This document shows, piece by piece, positions 52,957 through 63,029 of a stretch of DNA of 64,000 bases; the stretch's first letter is position 1, and each line of letters starts with the position of its first letter. Under the pieces are notes generated by a model. That model was not told where the DNA came from. It saw nothing but the letters and a program-made list of their open reading frames with translations, and ran no database searches. The stretch is from contig CM039506.1 of NCBI GenBank assembly GCA_022432975.1, positions 13,338,006 through 13,402,005 on the forward strand, in the 5' to 3' direction. Origin of the DNA: Begonia masoniana. Its lineage: Eukaryota > Streptophyta > Magnoliopsida > Cucurbitales > Begoniaceae. The translations under genes were made by a program, and so were the position numbers.

Positions 52957-55560
52957 TGTAACACCCGAGATTTTTTTTAAGAGAAAATAAAATGATAGGT
53001 AATTGTTTAATAAATAATTGTTTTAAGTAATTTAAAAGAAAAGTGAATAAATTTGGTTAACCTAATTGGTTAATTAATTGGGTTTGAGTATTTCCAGTGA
53101 AATTAAGCCGTGGGTTATAATTTAATAATGAGATTTAATGAAATTCGAAATGGCCCGATTTAGGGCATTTCGGTTTTGGTGAGTGTAGCTCGGGATTTTG
53201 GTTAGATTAGTCAAATTGAAGGTGTGGGTGGTCGATTGATGAGGAAATAGGTGGAATTTGATGAAAAATCGGAAAGGGGGAAATTTCCGATTAAGGGCAG
53301 ATTCGGGTTTTTAATATTTTGACCTAGCTAGGGTCGTTTGTTTTAAAATTCCTTTTGGCAGGTTAAAATAGGTTATTAGAGGAGTACGTGGCCGCTGGAA
53401 TCGTTCGATTCCGCTAACCGACGCAAAAGTTACGCGCGTTTGAAGTTTCGGGTTGGTTTTTACCGAACCCAAATTAGTGGCCCGTTTAGTTAGGTTTTAG
53501 TTAGAAATCGATGGAATTGTGCTTTTATGCTTATTAGTGAATACACTTGTCGTTATTTAGGTGGATTAAATGAATTGATGATTATTGGTGGATTTGGGTT
53601 AAAGTTTGGATATTAGAGATTATTGGAAGACCATTAATGGAGGTTAAGTAAATTGTGAACACCACGTGCTCGATGAAATGCCCGAATGGAGAAAATGAAA
53701 GTTTTAGAAGAAATTGCCTTAGCTAGGAGCTTAGTTTAAGTTTGGGATTCGTTTATTTAGAATCGATTTTAATGTCCTTTATTTATGAAATGCCTTAAGT
53801 GGACACGGCTTTTGGACGGTGCTCGGCTTGCTACGGACGCCAGGTAAGTGGGTGTTAGGCTTCCGGCCCTTAAGGCCCTACATTATGTCAACGTTAGGCT
53901 TTTGTGTTTTCGATGATGATTTTCTGACTGTGGGTTTAATGAGTCGGGTAGCCTAGGATGTTAGTTATTAGTTATTGGTGAAGTTCGTTATGAGTAAAGC
54001 ATGTCCATGTACGTTGTGAATGGTTGATGATATGTCTATGTATGTCTGTGAATTCCTCATGCATCATGTTTTATAAAAGGTGCATACGAACTATTTACGA
54101 GCATGTTTTTACGATGAATTGAATGATAATGATTTAAAGACGATATGTGATCTTACGGGATAAGTCAGGTGATCTCACGGGATAAGTCATGTATGTTTCT
54201 CACGTGGCAAATTGTATGTTTCTCACGGGGCAAGTCATGTATGTTTCTCACGTGGCAAATTGTATGTTTCTCACGGGGCAAATTGTATGTTTCTCACGTG
54301 GCAAATTGTATGTTTCTCACGTGGCAAATTGTATGTTTCTCACGGGGCAAGTCATGTATGTTTCTCACGTGGCAAATTGTATGTTTCTCACGTGGCAAAT
54401 TGTATGTTTCTCACGTGGCAAATTGTATGTTTCTCACGTGGCAAATTGTATGTTTCTCACGGGGCAAGTCATGTATGTTTCTCACGTGGCAAATTGTATG
54501 TTTCTCACGTGGCAAATTGTATGTTTCTCACGTGGCAAATTGTATGTTTCTCACGTGGCAAATTGTATGTTTCTCACGTGGCAAATTGTATGTTTCTCAC
54601 GTGGCAAATTGTATGTTTCTCACGTGGCAAATTGTATGTTTCTCACGTGGCAAATTGTATGTTTCTCACGTGGCAAATTGTATGTTTCTCACGGGGCAAG
54701 TTGTATGTTTCTCACGTGGCAAATTGTATGTTTCTCACGGGGCAAGTCATGTATGGTTCTCACGGGGCAAGAAAATGGTTTAACGAAACGAAATTGTTTT
54801 ACAAATGTCATGCATATATGTAATGTTATGTTTAGTGCACCCCTTACTAAGCATTAAGCTTAATGTTTATGTTGTATGATGTAGGTGACAGGTGTGAAGG
54901 TGAGAGTTCCTCTTGATGACAAAGAATAGGTGGTCGAAGGGTGGTGCTCGTGGTGACGGGGTGTGTTTTGGCTTGGCTTGATGATCCGATGGTGTACCCC
55001 GAACTGTTTTGTGACGAATGAATGTGAGTTAGTTTTGTTGGTTAGTTGGTCTACGTGTCGGTTTCGTTTGTAAAAGTATGAAAATGTTTAAGTATGTAGA
55101 TTGGATGTTTTGATAGAAAAATGTATGAAAAGTCGAGTTTTGAGGTATATGTAGTAGAAATAGAACGTTTAGAATATGGAGTCTTAAGTTTAGAAATATA
55201 CTGGAACTGTTTGGTTATTTTGAAACAGTTAAGGATACGCTCGATTTTTAGAGCGATCCACGCAGTTTGTTTTCTTGAGTTTTCCGAAATTGTAGGTTAT
55301 ATTAGTGTTGTGTTTTGATGATCGACGAACGAGTGATTTTAAGGGATTTCAACAATCCGAGACTTCGATTTAATGGTTTAGAAGTCGAAACGTTATTAGT
55401 GATATAAAAAGAAAAATTTATGTGGTTACGAGAGTTTAAAGTTAAGGTTACGTTATGGTTAGTTTGTTTAAGGGTTATGGGAAGTATTAAAAAAAAAAAA
55501 GATTAAAGGATTACGTCACGGCAAGTCCGTGGCGGCCCTAACCTGATTGGGCTCGTCACA
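52957..55560 (+). mobile_element. Solo LTR (family C), 2604 bp, TSD TATAC
   Basis: TGTAACACCCGAG ... GGGCTCGTCACA, with TATAC at 52952-52956 and 55561-55565. The unoccupied site is preserved in the other copia LTR at 63246-63250. The intron-like module is CGCCAG/GTAAGT (donor 53844) to TGATGTAG/GTGACA (acceptor ending 54884) and contains the G-box minisatellite. The block GATTTTTAGAGCGATCCACG near 55230 corresponds to GATTTTTAAACATATCCACG in the family B LTR near 24394, showing common descent. No genuine reading frame. Confidence 0.95.
54187..54775 (+). repeat. 23-bp minisatellite carrying CACGTGGC, about 25 copies
   Basis: The unit is TATGTTTCTCACGTGGCAAA plus TTG, or a variant with CACGGGGCAAGTCATG. 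I count 25 CTCACG cores, about 18 of them with the G-box/ABRE word CACGTGGC. Precursor-like units GATCTCACGGGATAAGTCA precede the array at 54150-54190. All three frames are open for about 200 codons, an effect of the repeat only. Confidence 0.95.
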
Positions 55561-56558
55561 TATACACATAAAGACTCCCTCTTATCTTTGTCGCCGCCTC
55601 TAGCTAACTTCCCCAAGGAAACTGTTTTTGCGAGATCCCCTCGATTTTAGAACGACCTCTCCCGAGATCTAGATAACAACAAGATCCCCTCGTTGTTGGT
55701 TCCTCTCGAAACCCGTGTTATGGCAAGATCCCCTCGCCCACGATCAAGAACGACAAGCTCCCCTTGTCTAAGAAACAGAACTCCTCCCGAGTTCGGATGC
55801 AGCCTCCTCCGGAGACTAAGCTTTAATGAATAACAAATAATATTGCCTCCTGGGACACCTCCTGGAACACCAGATCGAAGTCCTCGGATGCAATACACAA
55901 CACACTCAGTAGAACGATGAAATCCACAGATTAAGTCGAGTGTGTAAAATAATCACTAATTCAAACGCAGAAGCGATGAGAGTGAAAGAAAACCGACGGC
56001 ACAAGAAACGAATAAAGTTTTTCACACGAAAATCAAAACTCCGTCGTTAATCAGTTTTCACAGAAAACGAAAACCTTAAATAGCCTTGGTAACTTCCATA
56101 TCTTCAATTCGTTCAATTACCAAATCGGATTTACCGCCGCAATAAATAAGGAAAACAAATCTTAACAAATTCGGTTGTGTGACACTTTAGGAAAGTTTCC
56201 ATAACAACTCAGATATTCATCCAAAAATTCAGGAAAGCATCTCATTAATCATGGGAACTCGAAGCCCAGCAAATCATGTCAAATCTACAGCAAATCGGCT
56301 TTCCAAATAAAAGTTTTCCAAAAAACAAGTGCATATATCTTTTTCAATAACTTTCCTAATATCATTGTTTCCTTATTTTTCTCTTCCACATAATCATCAT
56401 GATTGCTCATATAATATCATCCCATAATCTGAATAAGCTATTTCTTGATCACCAAGAAATAAATCACCAATTTGAAAAATCGTAGAATAAAATATTATTT
56501 TCATAATATATTGCTAAAAAATCAAATGCCAACACTTATGCAAATCTTTGCATTTACA

Positions 56559-56570
56559 ATCTCCCCCTTT
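56559..56570 (-). other. Polypurine tract of the minus-strand copia element
   Basis: The minus strand reads AAAGGGGGAGAT directly before TGTAAATGC, the start of the 3' LTR. Confidence 0.9.
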
Positions 56571-57706
56571 GGCATTTTTTGGCAAAATCAATATAAGTAA
56601 TAATTTCAAGAACTCCCCCTGAATTGAGACTTCAATCATCATAAAACATATCATCATCAGAGATCAGAGCATATCACCATAAACATAAATCCAAAATACT
56701 CTCCCTTTTTGCCATAAAAAGACAAACATGTATATCAGAGAATATCAACCTCTATAAAAGCATCATAATCACCAAATAATCACCATAGGGAGATAGCCAA
56801 AATCAGGAATATATAATATCCAGATAAGCACAAGAATCGCCATATATAAGAGAGGGAAATGAGAAAGCTAACCGTGTATACTTGCTGTCTTCATGTGTCA
56901 TAATTTGGTCAAATAAAATCAAAAGATATTGAATTTTCAATTTTGAATAGCAAGGCCGCTATTGTCTTGTTAACACCAGTTCCATGAGAAGTCGGCATCT
57001 AGAATCTCATACATATCTGTAAGTTGTGGAGCTGGAAAATCTTTTCCATGGGGTAAGATGCGTCTGACACCCCCAGTGACATCAGGCAAAACTCCTGACG
57101 TTTCAACAATTTTGGTCTCCTTAACCTGTTCCTTCACAGTAGTAACTTTCTTCTTCTTAAAAATATCGTCAGCAGCTTCTTTAGCAGACATTTTTCTGAC
57201 AAGGTCATCAAGTATCTAATAACAACTATCTTTTCATTTTCTATCTTCGATTACCATTTGCTGATCATTCAAAAATTTCATCTCACCTTCAAGAAACTTG
57301 ATAAAACATGATAACAATGCAGAATCAGAAGCATTTTCAATTTGAAATATTGTCAAAAGCTGGAACATCCTCAGGAACACCTTCCAGAACATTAACCTGA
57401 TCACTTGCCAGAAGCTTGTAGCTATTCCTAATCTCCTCCATAAACCAGTATAATGAATCTTTGAAGAATAATTCAGGACTCTGCAAGTTGGGATATAAAC
57501 CCAAAATAATAACGATGCTCCAAACTTCATTAAAAATAGACTTCCAATATTTAATGAGAATAGTCAGAATTTAGCATGTCGCATACGGTGTTGCTCCATA
57601 GAATAATATCCAGAATGATCACTTTCAACAGAGGATGAGCAAAATAAAAACAAACGCCTAATGCAAGTGACGATTTTTTTTTAAATAAATAAAAGCAATA
57701 ATCAGC
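56571..57706 (-). pseudogene. Region between pol and 3' LTR with remnants of an extra frame
   Basis: Two short open segments lie on the minus strand: 57530-57234 and 57191-56970 (the latter with a basic KKKKVTTVKEQVKETKI helix and SGVLPDVTGGVRRILPHGKD). They have no clear similarity known to me. Their place corresponds to the env-position frame of the other Sirevirus-like element (17265-19298). Extra purine runs (GGGGGAGTT near 56608, GGGAGAGTA near 56702 on the minus strand) resemble the multiple polypurine tracts of Sireviruses. Confidence 0.45.
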
Positions 57707-60018
57707 TTACATAACACAGAGGCCTAGGGCAGACCTTAGCTCTTCAAACCTTACACCATCCAACGCCTTGGTGAAAATATCGGCAATCTGCTTTTCGGTC
57801 ACCATATGCTCTAAATTAATAATTTTGTCATCCACTAAAGATCGAATAAAATGATGTCGTATGTCAATATGTTTTGTCCGTGAATGCTGAGCAGGATTTT
57901 TGGAAATATTGATTGCACTCAAATTATCGCAGTAGAGGGTCATGACACCCTGTGTGATACCATAGTCTTTCATCATTTGTTTCATCCAAAGAAGCTGTGT
58001 ACAGCTGCTACCTGCTGCTATATACTCTGCCTCGGCAGTAGATAGAGAAATAGAATTCTGTTTCTTACTAAACCATGACACCAAGTTGTGTCCAACATAA
58101 AAACATCCACCCGAAGTACTTTTTCGGTCATCGGAGCTTCCTGCCCAGTCAGTATCACAATAACCCACCAGATTAGCATTAGAATCAAAAGAATACCAGA
58201 TGCCATAATCAGTTGTTCCACTAACATATTTTAGAATTCGTTTAACAGACACTAGGTGTGACTCCTTCGGATTTGCTTAAAATCGAGCACATAGACCCAC
58301 ACTATAACAAATATCTGGTCAGCTGGCAGTAAGATATAATAGGCTTCCAATCATGCTTCTATATAAGTGCGGATCAACAGTAATTCCCTTTTCATCTTTA
58401 GAAATTTTCTCATGTATCCCAAGGGGTGTTCTACGCGGGCGTGCATTCTCGAGCTTGAATTTTTTCAATAAAGTCTTGGCATATTTGGCTTGAGAGATAA
58501 AAATACCATTCTTTTCTTGCTGAATTTGAAGCCCAAGAAAATAAGTGAGTTCTTCAACTATACTCATCTCGAATTCACCAGTCATTTGATCAACAAACTC
58601 ATCCACCATCGCCTGTGACACCGAGCCAAACACTATGTCATCAACATAAATTTGAGCGAGTAAACACTGACCTTTGTCACGGCGAACGAAAAGGGTTTTA
58701 TCTACTCCCCCTCACTCATATCCCTTGGTTAATAGATATTGCGTGAGTCGTTCATACCATGCACGAGGGGCTTGTTTGAGCCCATATAACGCCTTCTTCA
58801 ACTTATAAACATACTCGGGATGATGAGGGTCTTCAAAACCCTTTGGTTGAGCAAAATAAACTTCTTCATTTAGAAATCCATTGAGGAACACACTCTTCAC
58901 ATCCATTTGATATAACTTGAACCGCATAACACAAGCAATAGACAATAAAAGCCGAATAGATTCAAGACGAGCAACCGGAGCGAATGTTTCATCAAAATCA
59001 ATTCCTTCAATCTAAGAATACCCTTGAGCCACTAGCCGAGCTTTGTTACGAATAATGTTGCCATGCTCATCGGTTTTGTTCTTGTAAATCCACTTAGTAC
59101 CAATAACATTCACATCGGGAGGACACGGTACTAAATCCCAAACTTGATTTCGGGAGAATTGGCTGAGTTCTTCTTGCATAGCTCCTATCCAGTATTCATC
59201 TAGTAAAGCTTCTTTCATATTCTTGGGCTCGATAGTTGATGTGAAGCACGTCATTTGAATCATTTCTCGATAATTTACCCTCGGCTTATCTCTTGTTCGT
59301 ATACCATCATTTAGATCACCAATAACCTCATCTATAGGATGATTCTTCTGAACACGTATGGATGGTTGTTTGTTGAGGGAGGTAGTCACTTCAACTTCAT
59401 CAACTGTCTCTGTTTGCTCTGTGACACCGCCTGAGACACCCTCTGTGACACCGGGTGGAACACTAGTGCTTTCATTGTTTGAAATATGGTTTTCATCTTC
59501 TTTTGGATTATATGCTGTGTCCAGAGAGTCGTCTACTTGAACGTTTGTAGATTCAATAACAGTTCGAGTTCTTTTGTTGTAAACTTGATAAGCACGGCTG
59601 TTTGTAGCATAACTGAGAAAGATTGCCTCATCACTCTTGGTATCAAGTTTCCCCCTATGTTCCCTATCATTCAACACAAAGCAGAGGCTGCCAAACAGAT
59701 GAAAATAATTAAGATTCGGAGTTTTACCTTTCCATATCTCATAGGGTGTCATAGAAGTTTTGCCGCGGAGATACACCCGATTAATGGTATAACAAGCTGT
59801 ATTCATAGCCTCAGCCTAGAATTTTTGAGGAACATCTCTTTCATGTAGCATTACTCGAGTCATCTCTGCCAATGTACGATTCTTCCTTTCAACGGCTCCG
59901 TTTTGTTGATGAGTTTTTGGAGCCGAGAATTCATGAGCAATTCTGAGATGCTTACAGAAATCCGAGAAGTTAGAATTTTCAAACTCTCTTCGATGGTCAC
60001 TTCGGATACGTATAATCT
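57707..60018 (-). pseudogene. Copia integrase end, reverse transcriptase and RNase H
   Basis: Minus-strand pieces in order. Integrase: RSDHRREFEN (GG changed to RR beside the catalytic Asp) and HQQNGAVERKNRTLAEMTRV with the catalytic Glu, then KTPNLNYFHLFGSLCFV. RT: QNQVWDLVP-like start, [56 protein letters not shown] and QIYVDDIVFGS near 58650. RNase H: GYCDTDWAGSSDDRKSTSGG, LSTAEAEYIAAGSSCTQLLW, TKHIDIRHHFIR and EKQIADIFTKALD, ending at 57707. Stops or shifts separate the pieces near 59815, 59010, 58710, 58320 and 58270. It was probably functional not long ago. Confidence 0.93.
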
Positions 60019-60020
60019 TC

Positions 60021-60840
60021 ATAATAACACAATCTTTTTTCCCATGGGACGAGTGCACATTGATTTGAAAACTTTAAACGTGTCAGACTTTTCTCTTAGA
60101 AACTCCACCCATGTATATCGTGAAAAATCATCAACAGTAACAAAGACATACCGTTTTCCGCCAATACTTTCAACAGGCATTGGCCTCATTAGATCCATGT
60201 GGAGCAGTTTCAAGCACACGGGTAGTCGTGGATGACTGGGACATCGGGTGCTTCTCCAGCATTCTGAAATTAACATGTCCCAACTTTCTATGCCATAAGA
60301 TAGTGTCTTCCATACTCGACCGAAGGCAGGTAAACGAGGAATAAATAAGATAAAAATTGTCATGATCTAATCTTCAATATAACACAATCTTTTTACCATT
60401 GAGACGATGCACATGATTTGGAAAACTGTAAACGTCAGACTTGCTATTAGAAACTCCACCCATGTATATCGTGAAAAATCATCAACAGTAACAAAGACAT
60501 ACCGTTTTCCGCCAATACTTTCAACAGGCATTGGCCTCATTAGATCCATGTGGAGCAGTTCAAGCACACGGGTAGTCGTGGATGACTGGGACATCGGGTG
60601 TGACACCTTGGTTTGCTTTTCGATTTGACATGGTCCGCATAATTTGTCTTCATCAAATTTTAATTCAGGAATTCCTCGGACAGCACCTTTCGAAATAAGC
60701 TTCTCCAGCATTCTGAAATTAACATGTCCCAACTTTCTATGCCATAAGATAGTGTCTTCCATACTCGACCGAAGGCAGGTAAACGAGGAATAAATAAGAT
60801 AACAATTGTCCGATGATCTAACTCCTTCAATAACACAATT
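60021..60840 (-). repeat. Tandem duplication inside the integrase gene
   Basis: About 60021-60376 repeats 60377-60840. Both carry the GAG-pre-integrase part (IESWDMLISECWR in one frame) and the integrase segment LLHMDLMRPMPVESIGGKRY followed by VFVTVDDFSRYTWVEFL. The lower copy lacks about 105 bases that encode the CGPCQIEKQTK zinc-finger part. The repeat makes pol unusable. Confidence 0.9.
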
Positions 60841-62959
60841 TTTGTTTTGATCGGACACAACACATCTTTCTCTCGTAAATTGCACATTCAGATCTTGATC
60901 ACAAAGCTGGCTAATACTGATTAGGTTGGACTTCAAACTATTTACCAATAAAACATTACTCAACTTTGGTAAACCAGGAACATTCAACGTTCCCCTGCAA
61001 ATGACATCCGATGTGACACCGTTGCCGAATGTAACTTTTCCCACGGATTCAGGTACAATATCCTTCAAGTATCTCTCTTCACCTGTCATATGTCTAGAAC
61101 AGCCACTATCAAAATACCATGCATTAGTTCCGATTGCCTTTAGTGAAAGATGTGTAACATTACACTTCAAATCTGATTTCATCACCCATTTCTGATACGA
61201 GAATCTGTAGGAAGAGGCATTTCTAACAGTACCCAATCTTAAGTCAGCAAGATAAGTAAAACATTTAGGGCGAATATGACCTCGGCGTTGACAATAATGA
61301 CATACAGTGACATATTTGTTACCTTTACTGCTTGAGGCACGATAGAAGTTATAGGAATTTGATTTTCTGTTGGTTCTTGGCATTCTGTTTGCATCATGCT
61401 TTCCTTTGTAGTCAAATCCCTTGTCTGACACCAGTTGGGACACCAAACTTGACCTTACAAATTTCATCACAGAGCGATTTTCTTTTACTGCAACAGTCTG
61501 TGCAACAGAGCTTTCACCTTTAAAACCCAGTCCAAACTGATTTATGCTTGATTTGCCGACATTTAAAATATCATTGAGATTAGAAGAACCCGAATTCAGC
61601 ATTTTGACATTCTTCTTCATGAGGCTTATCTCATTGGTTAAAACATTAGCTTCATCCTGACTTGCTTTTAGCTTTGTCTCAAAATCATCAATAACATTTT
61701 GAAGATTGTTCTTCTCATCTTTCAAATTTCTAATTTGTGCGTGTAGAACCTGATTTACTTTAACAAGTTCGGTCCATTTCTCATGTAGAAACTTATATTC
61801 TCCAATAAGATCTTCTTCTGTGACTGGTTCTTCGTCTTCATCACTACTACTAGAAAATTCGTCTGTGACACCGCGTATAACACTGCCGTTTTCTTCGTGT
61901 TCTATCTTTCCAGCAAGCGCCACATGATTGCTCTGAAATTCATCTTCGTTTTCTGACTCATCCTCACTCCAGGTTGCATTTAGAGAATTCTTCTTTTTCT
62001 TCAAGGTGTTAGCACATTCTGCCTGTATATGCCCAAATCCTTCACATTCTCTGCACTGAATACCTTTATTCTTTAATGGTTGATCAGACACATTAGTTTC
62101 TTCTCTCTGCTTCATGTTGCTTGAAGAACCATTTTTGAAGTGTGTGACACCCTGCTTGACACCGCGAGTATTTCTTCCAGATCTCTTCATAACTCTGCTG
62201 AAATTCTTCGAAAGCAGGGCTAGTGATTCCTCCAAGTCATCTTCATCATGCTGGTTGTAATTATGTACCTCTGTTTTCAAAGCAACTCCCTTTGCCTTTT
62301 TATTTTTGGTCTCTCCTCCAAGATTCATTTTGAAAGTTCTGAGTGATCCCATCAACTCTTCTACCTTCATTTTAGACACATCTTTGGCTTCTTCAATGGC
62401 AGTAACTTTATAAGAAAATCTTTGTGGCAAAGACCGTAGAGTTTTTCGCACAAGTTTTTCTTCGGAAATCATCTCACCAAGAGCAAACGTTTCATTTGCT
62501 ATGTCACATAGTTTGGCGTTGAACTCGCCAATAGTCTCATCTTCCTGCATCTTTAGATTCTCAAATCGAGTGGTTAACATTTGCATTTTAGACAACTTTA
62601 CCTGTAGATGTTCCTTCATAGGTGGTTTGAAGAATTTCTCATGCCCTTTTTGCAGATTTGCATGTGGAGATGAGTCTGAATTGAATTGGATCCACACCAT
62701 TAAAAATAGTATTTAAAGCCTTTGAATTGCTAAGAGCCAAAGCATCTTCATTTGAGTTCCAATCTTCTTCGGGTTTTGGAGATATAATACATTCTGTATC
62801 GGTGTTTGTAGGGTGATTCCAACCTGTTAAAATAGATCTCCAAGCCTTCTCATCAATAGCTTTAATGAATGCCCTCATCCTTGCTTTCCAATAAGCATAA
62901 TTACTTCCATCCAACAATAGTGGACGCATTGTAGAACCTCTTTCTTTCATAGAATCCAT
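60367..62959 (-). pseudogene. Copia gag, protease and start of integrase
   Basis: Gag starts at 62959 (STMRPLLLDGSNYAYWKARM). A frameshift near 62650 leads into a 777-codon open frame ending at 60367. It holds the Gag core (EDETIGEFNAKLCDIANETF, LVRKTLRSLPQRFSYKVTAI), the knuckle CRECEGFGHIQAEC (near 62060), a long acidic and coiled-coil spacer, and a second knuckle CHYCQRRGHIRPKC (near 61300). The protease reads WYFDSGCSRHMTG with an intact DSG (near 61115). Then come LWHRKLGHVNFRMLEKLISK, CGPCQIEKQTK and the first catalytic Asp of integrase (LHMDLM). Only the early frameshift and the downstream duplication spoil it. Confidence 0.93.
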
Positions 62960-63015
62960 CGCACACGAACAATAATCTTGTCCTGCTGATCTCGCTTAAG
63001 AAACAGAAGCGACCT

Positions 63016-63027
63016 GCTCTGATACCA
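63016..63027 (-). promoter_or_regulatory. Primer-binding site (initiator tRNA-Met)
   Basis: The minus strand reads TGGTATCAGAGC, two bases after the LTR end TTTTTCA. It fixes the border of the 5' LTR at 63030. Confidence 0.95.
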
Positions 63028-63029
63028 AT

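Larger units (their letters stand above)
52736..56558 (-). repeat. 3' LTR of the minus-strand copia element (1214 bp without the insertion)
   Basis: On the plus strand it starts TGAAAAATTACG and ends GCATTTACA next to the polypurine tract. Excluding the solo LTR and one TATAC, 1214 bp remain, aligning to 63030-64000. It carries the irregular repeat CAAGATCCCCTCG (about 55637, 55681 and 55733). The flank before it is AGTAT; the other end of the element is outside the window. Confidence 0.9.

Noticed and set aside
54169..54857. Three overlapping open frames of about 200 codons in all three plus-strand frames
   Set aside because: They are produced by a 23-bp repeat without stops. Openness in all three frames shows it is compositional.
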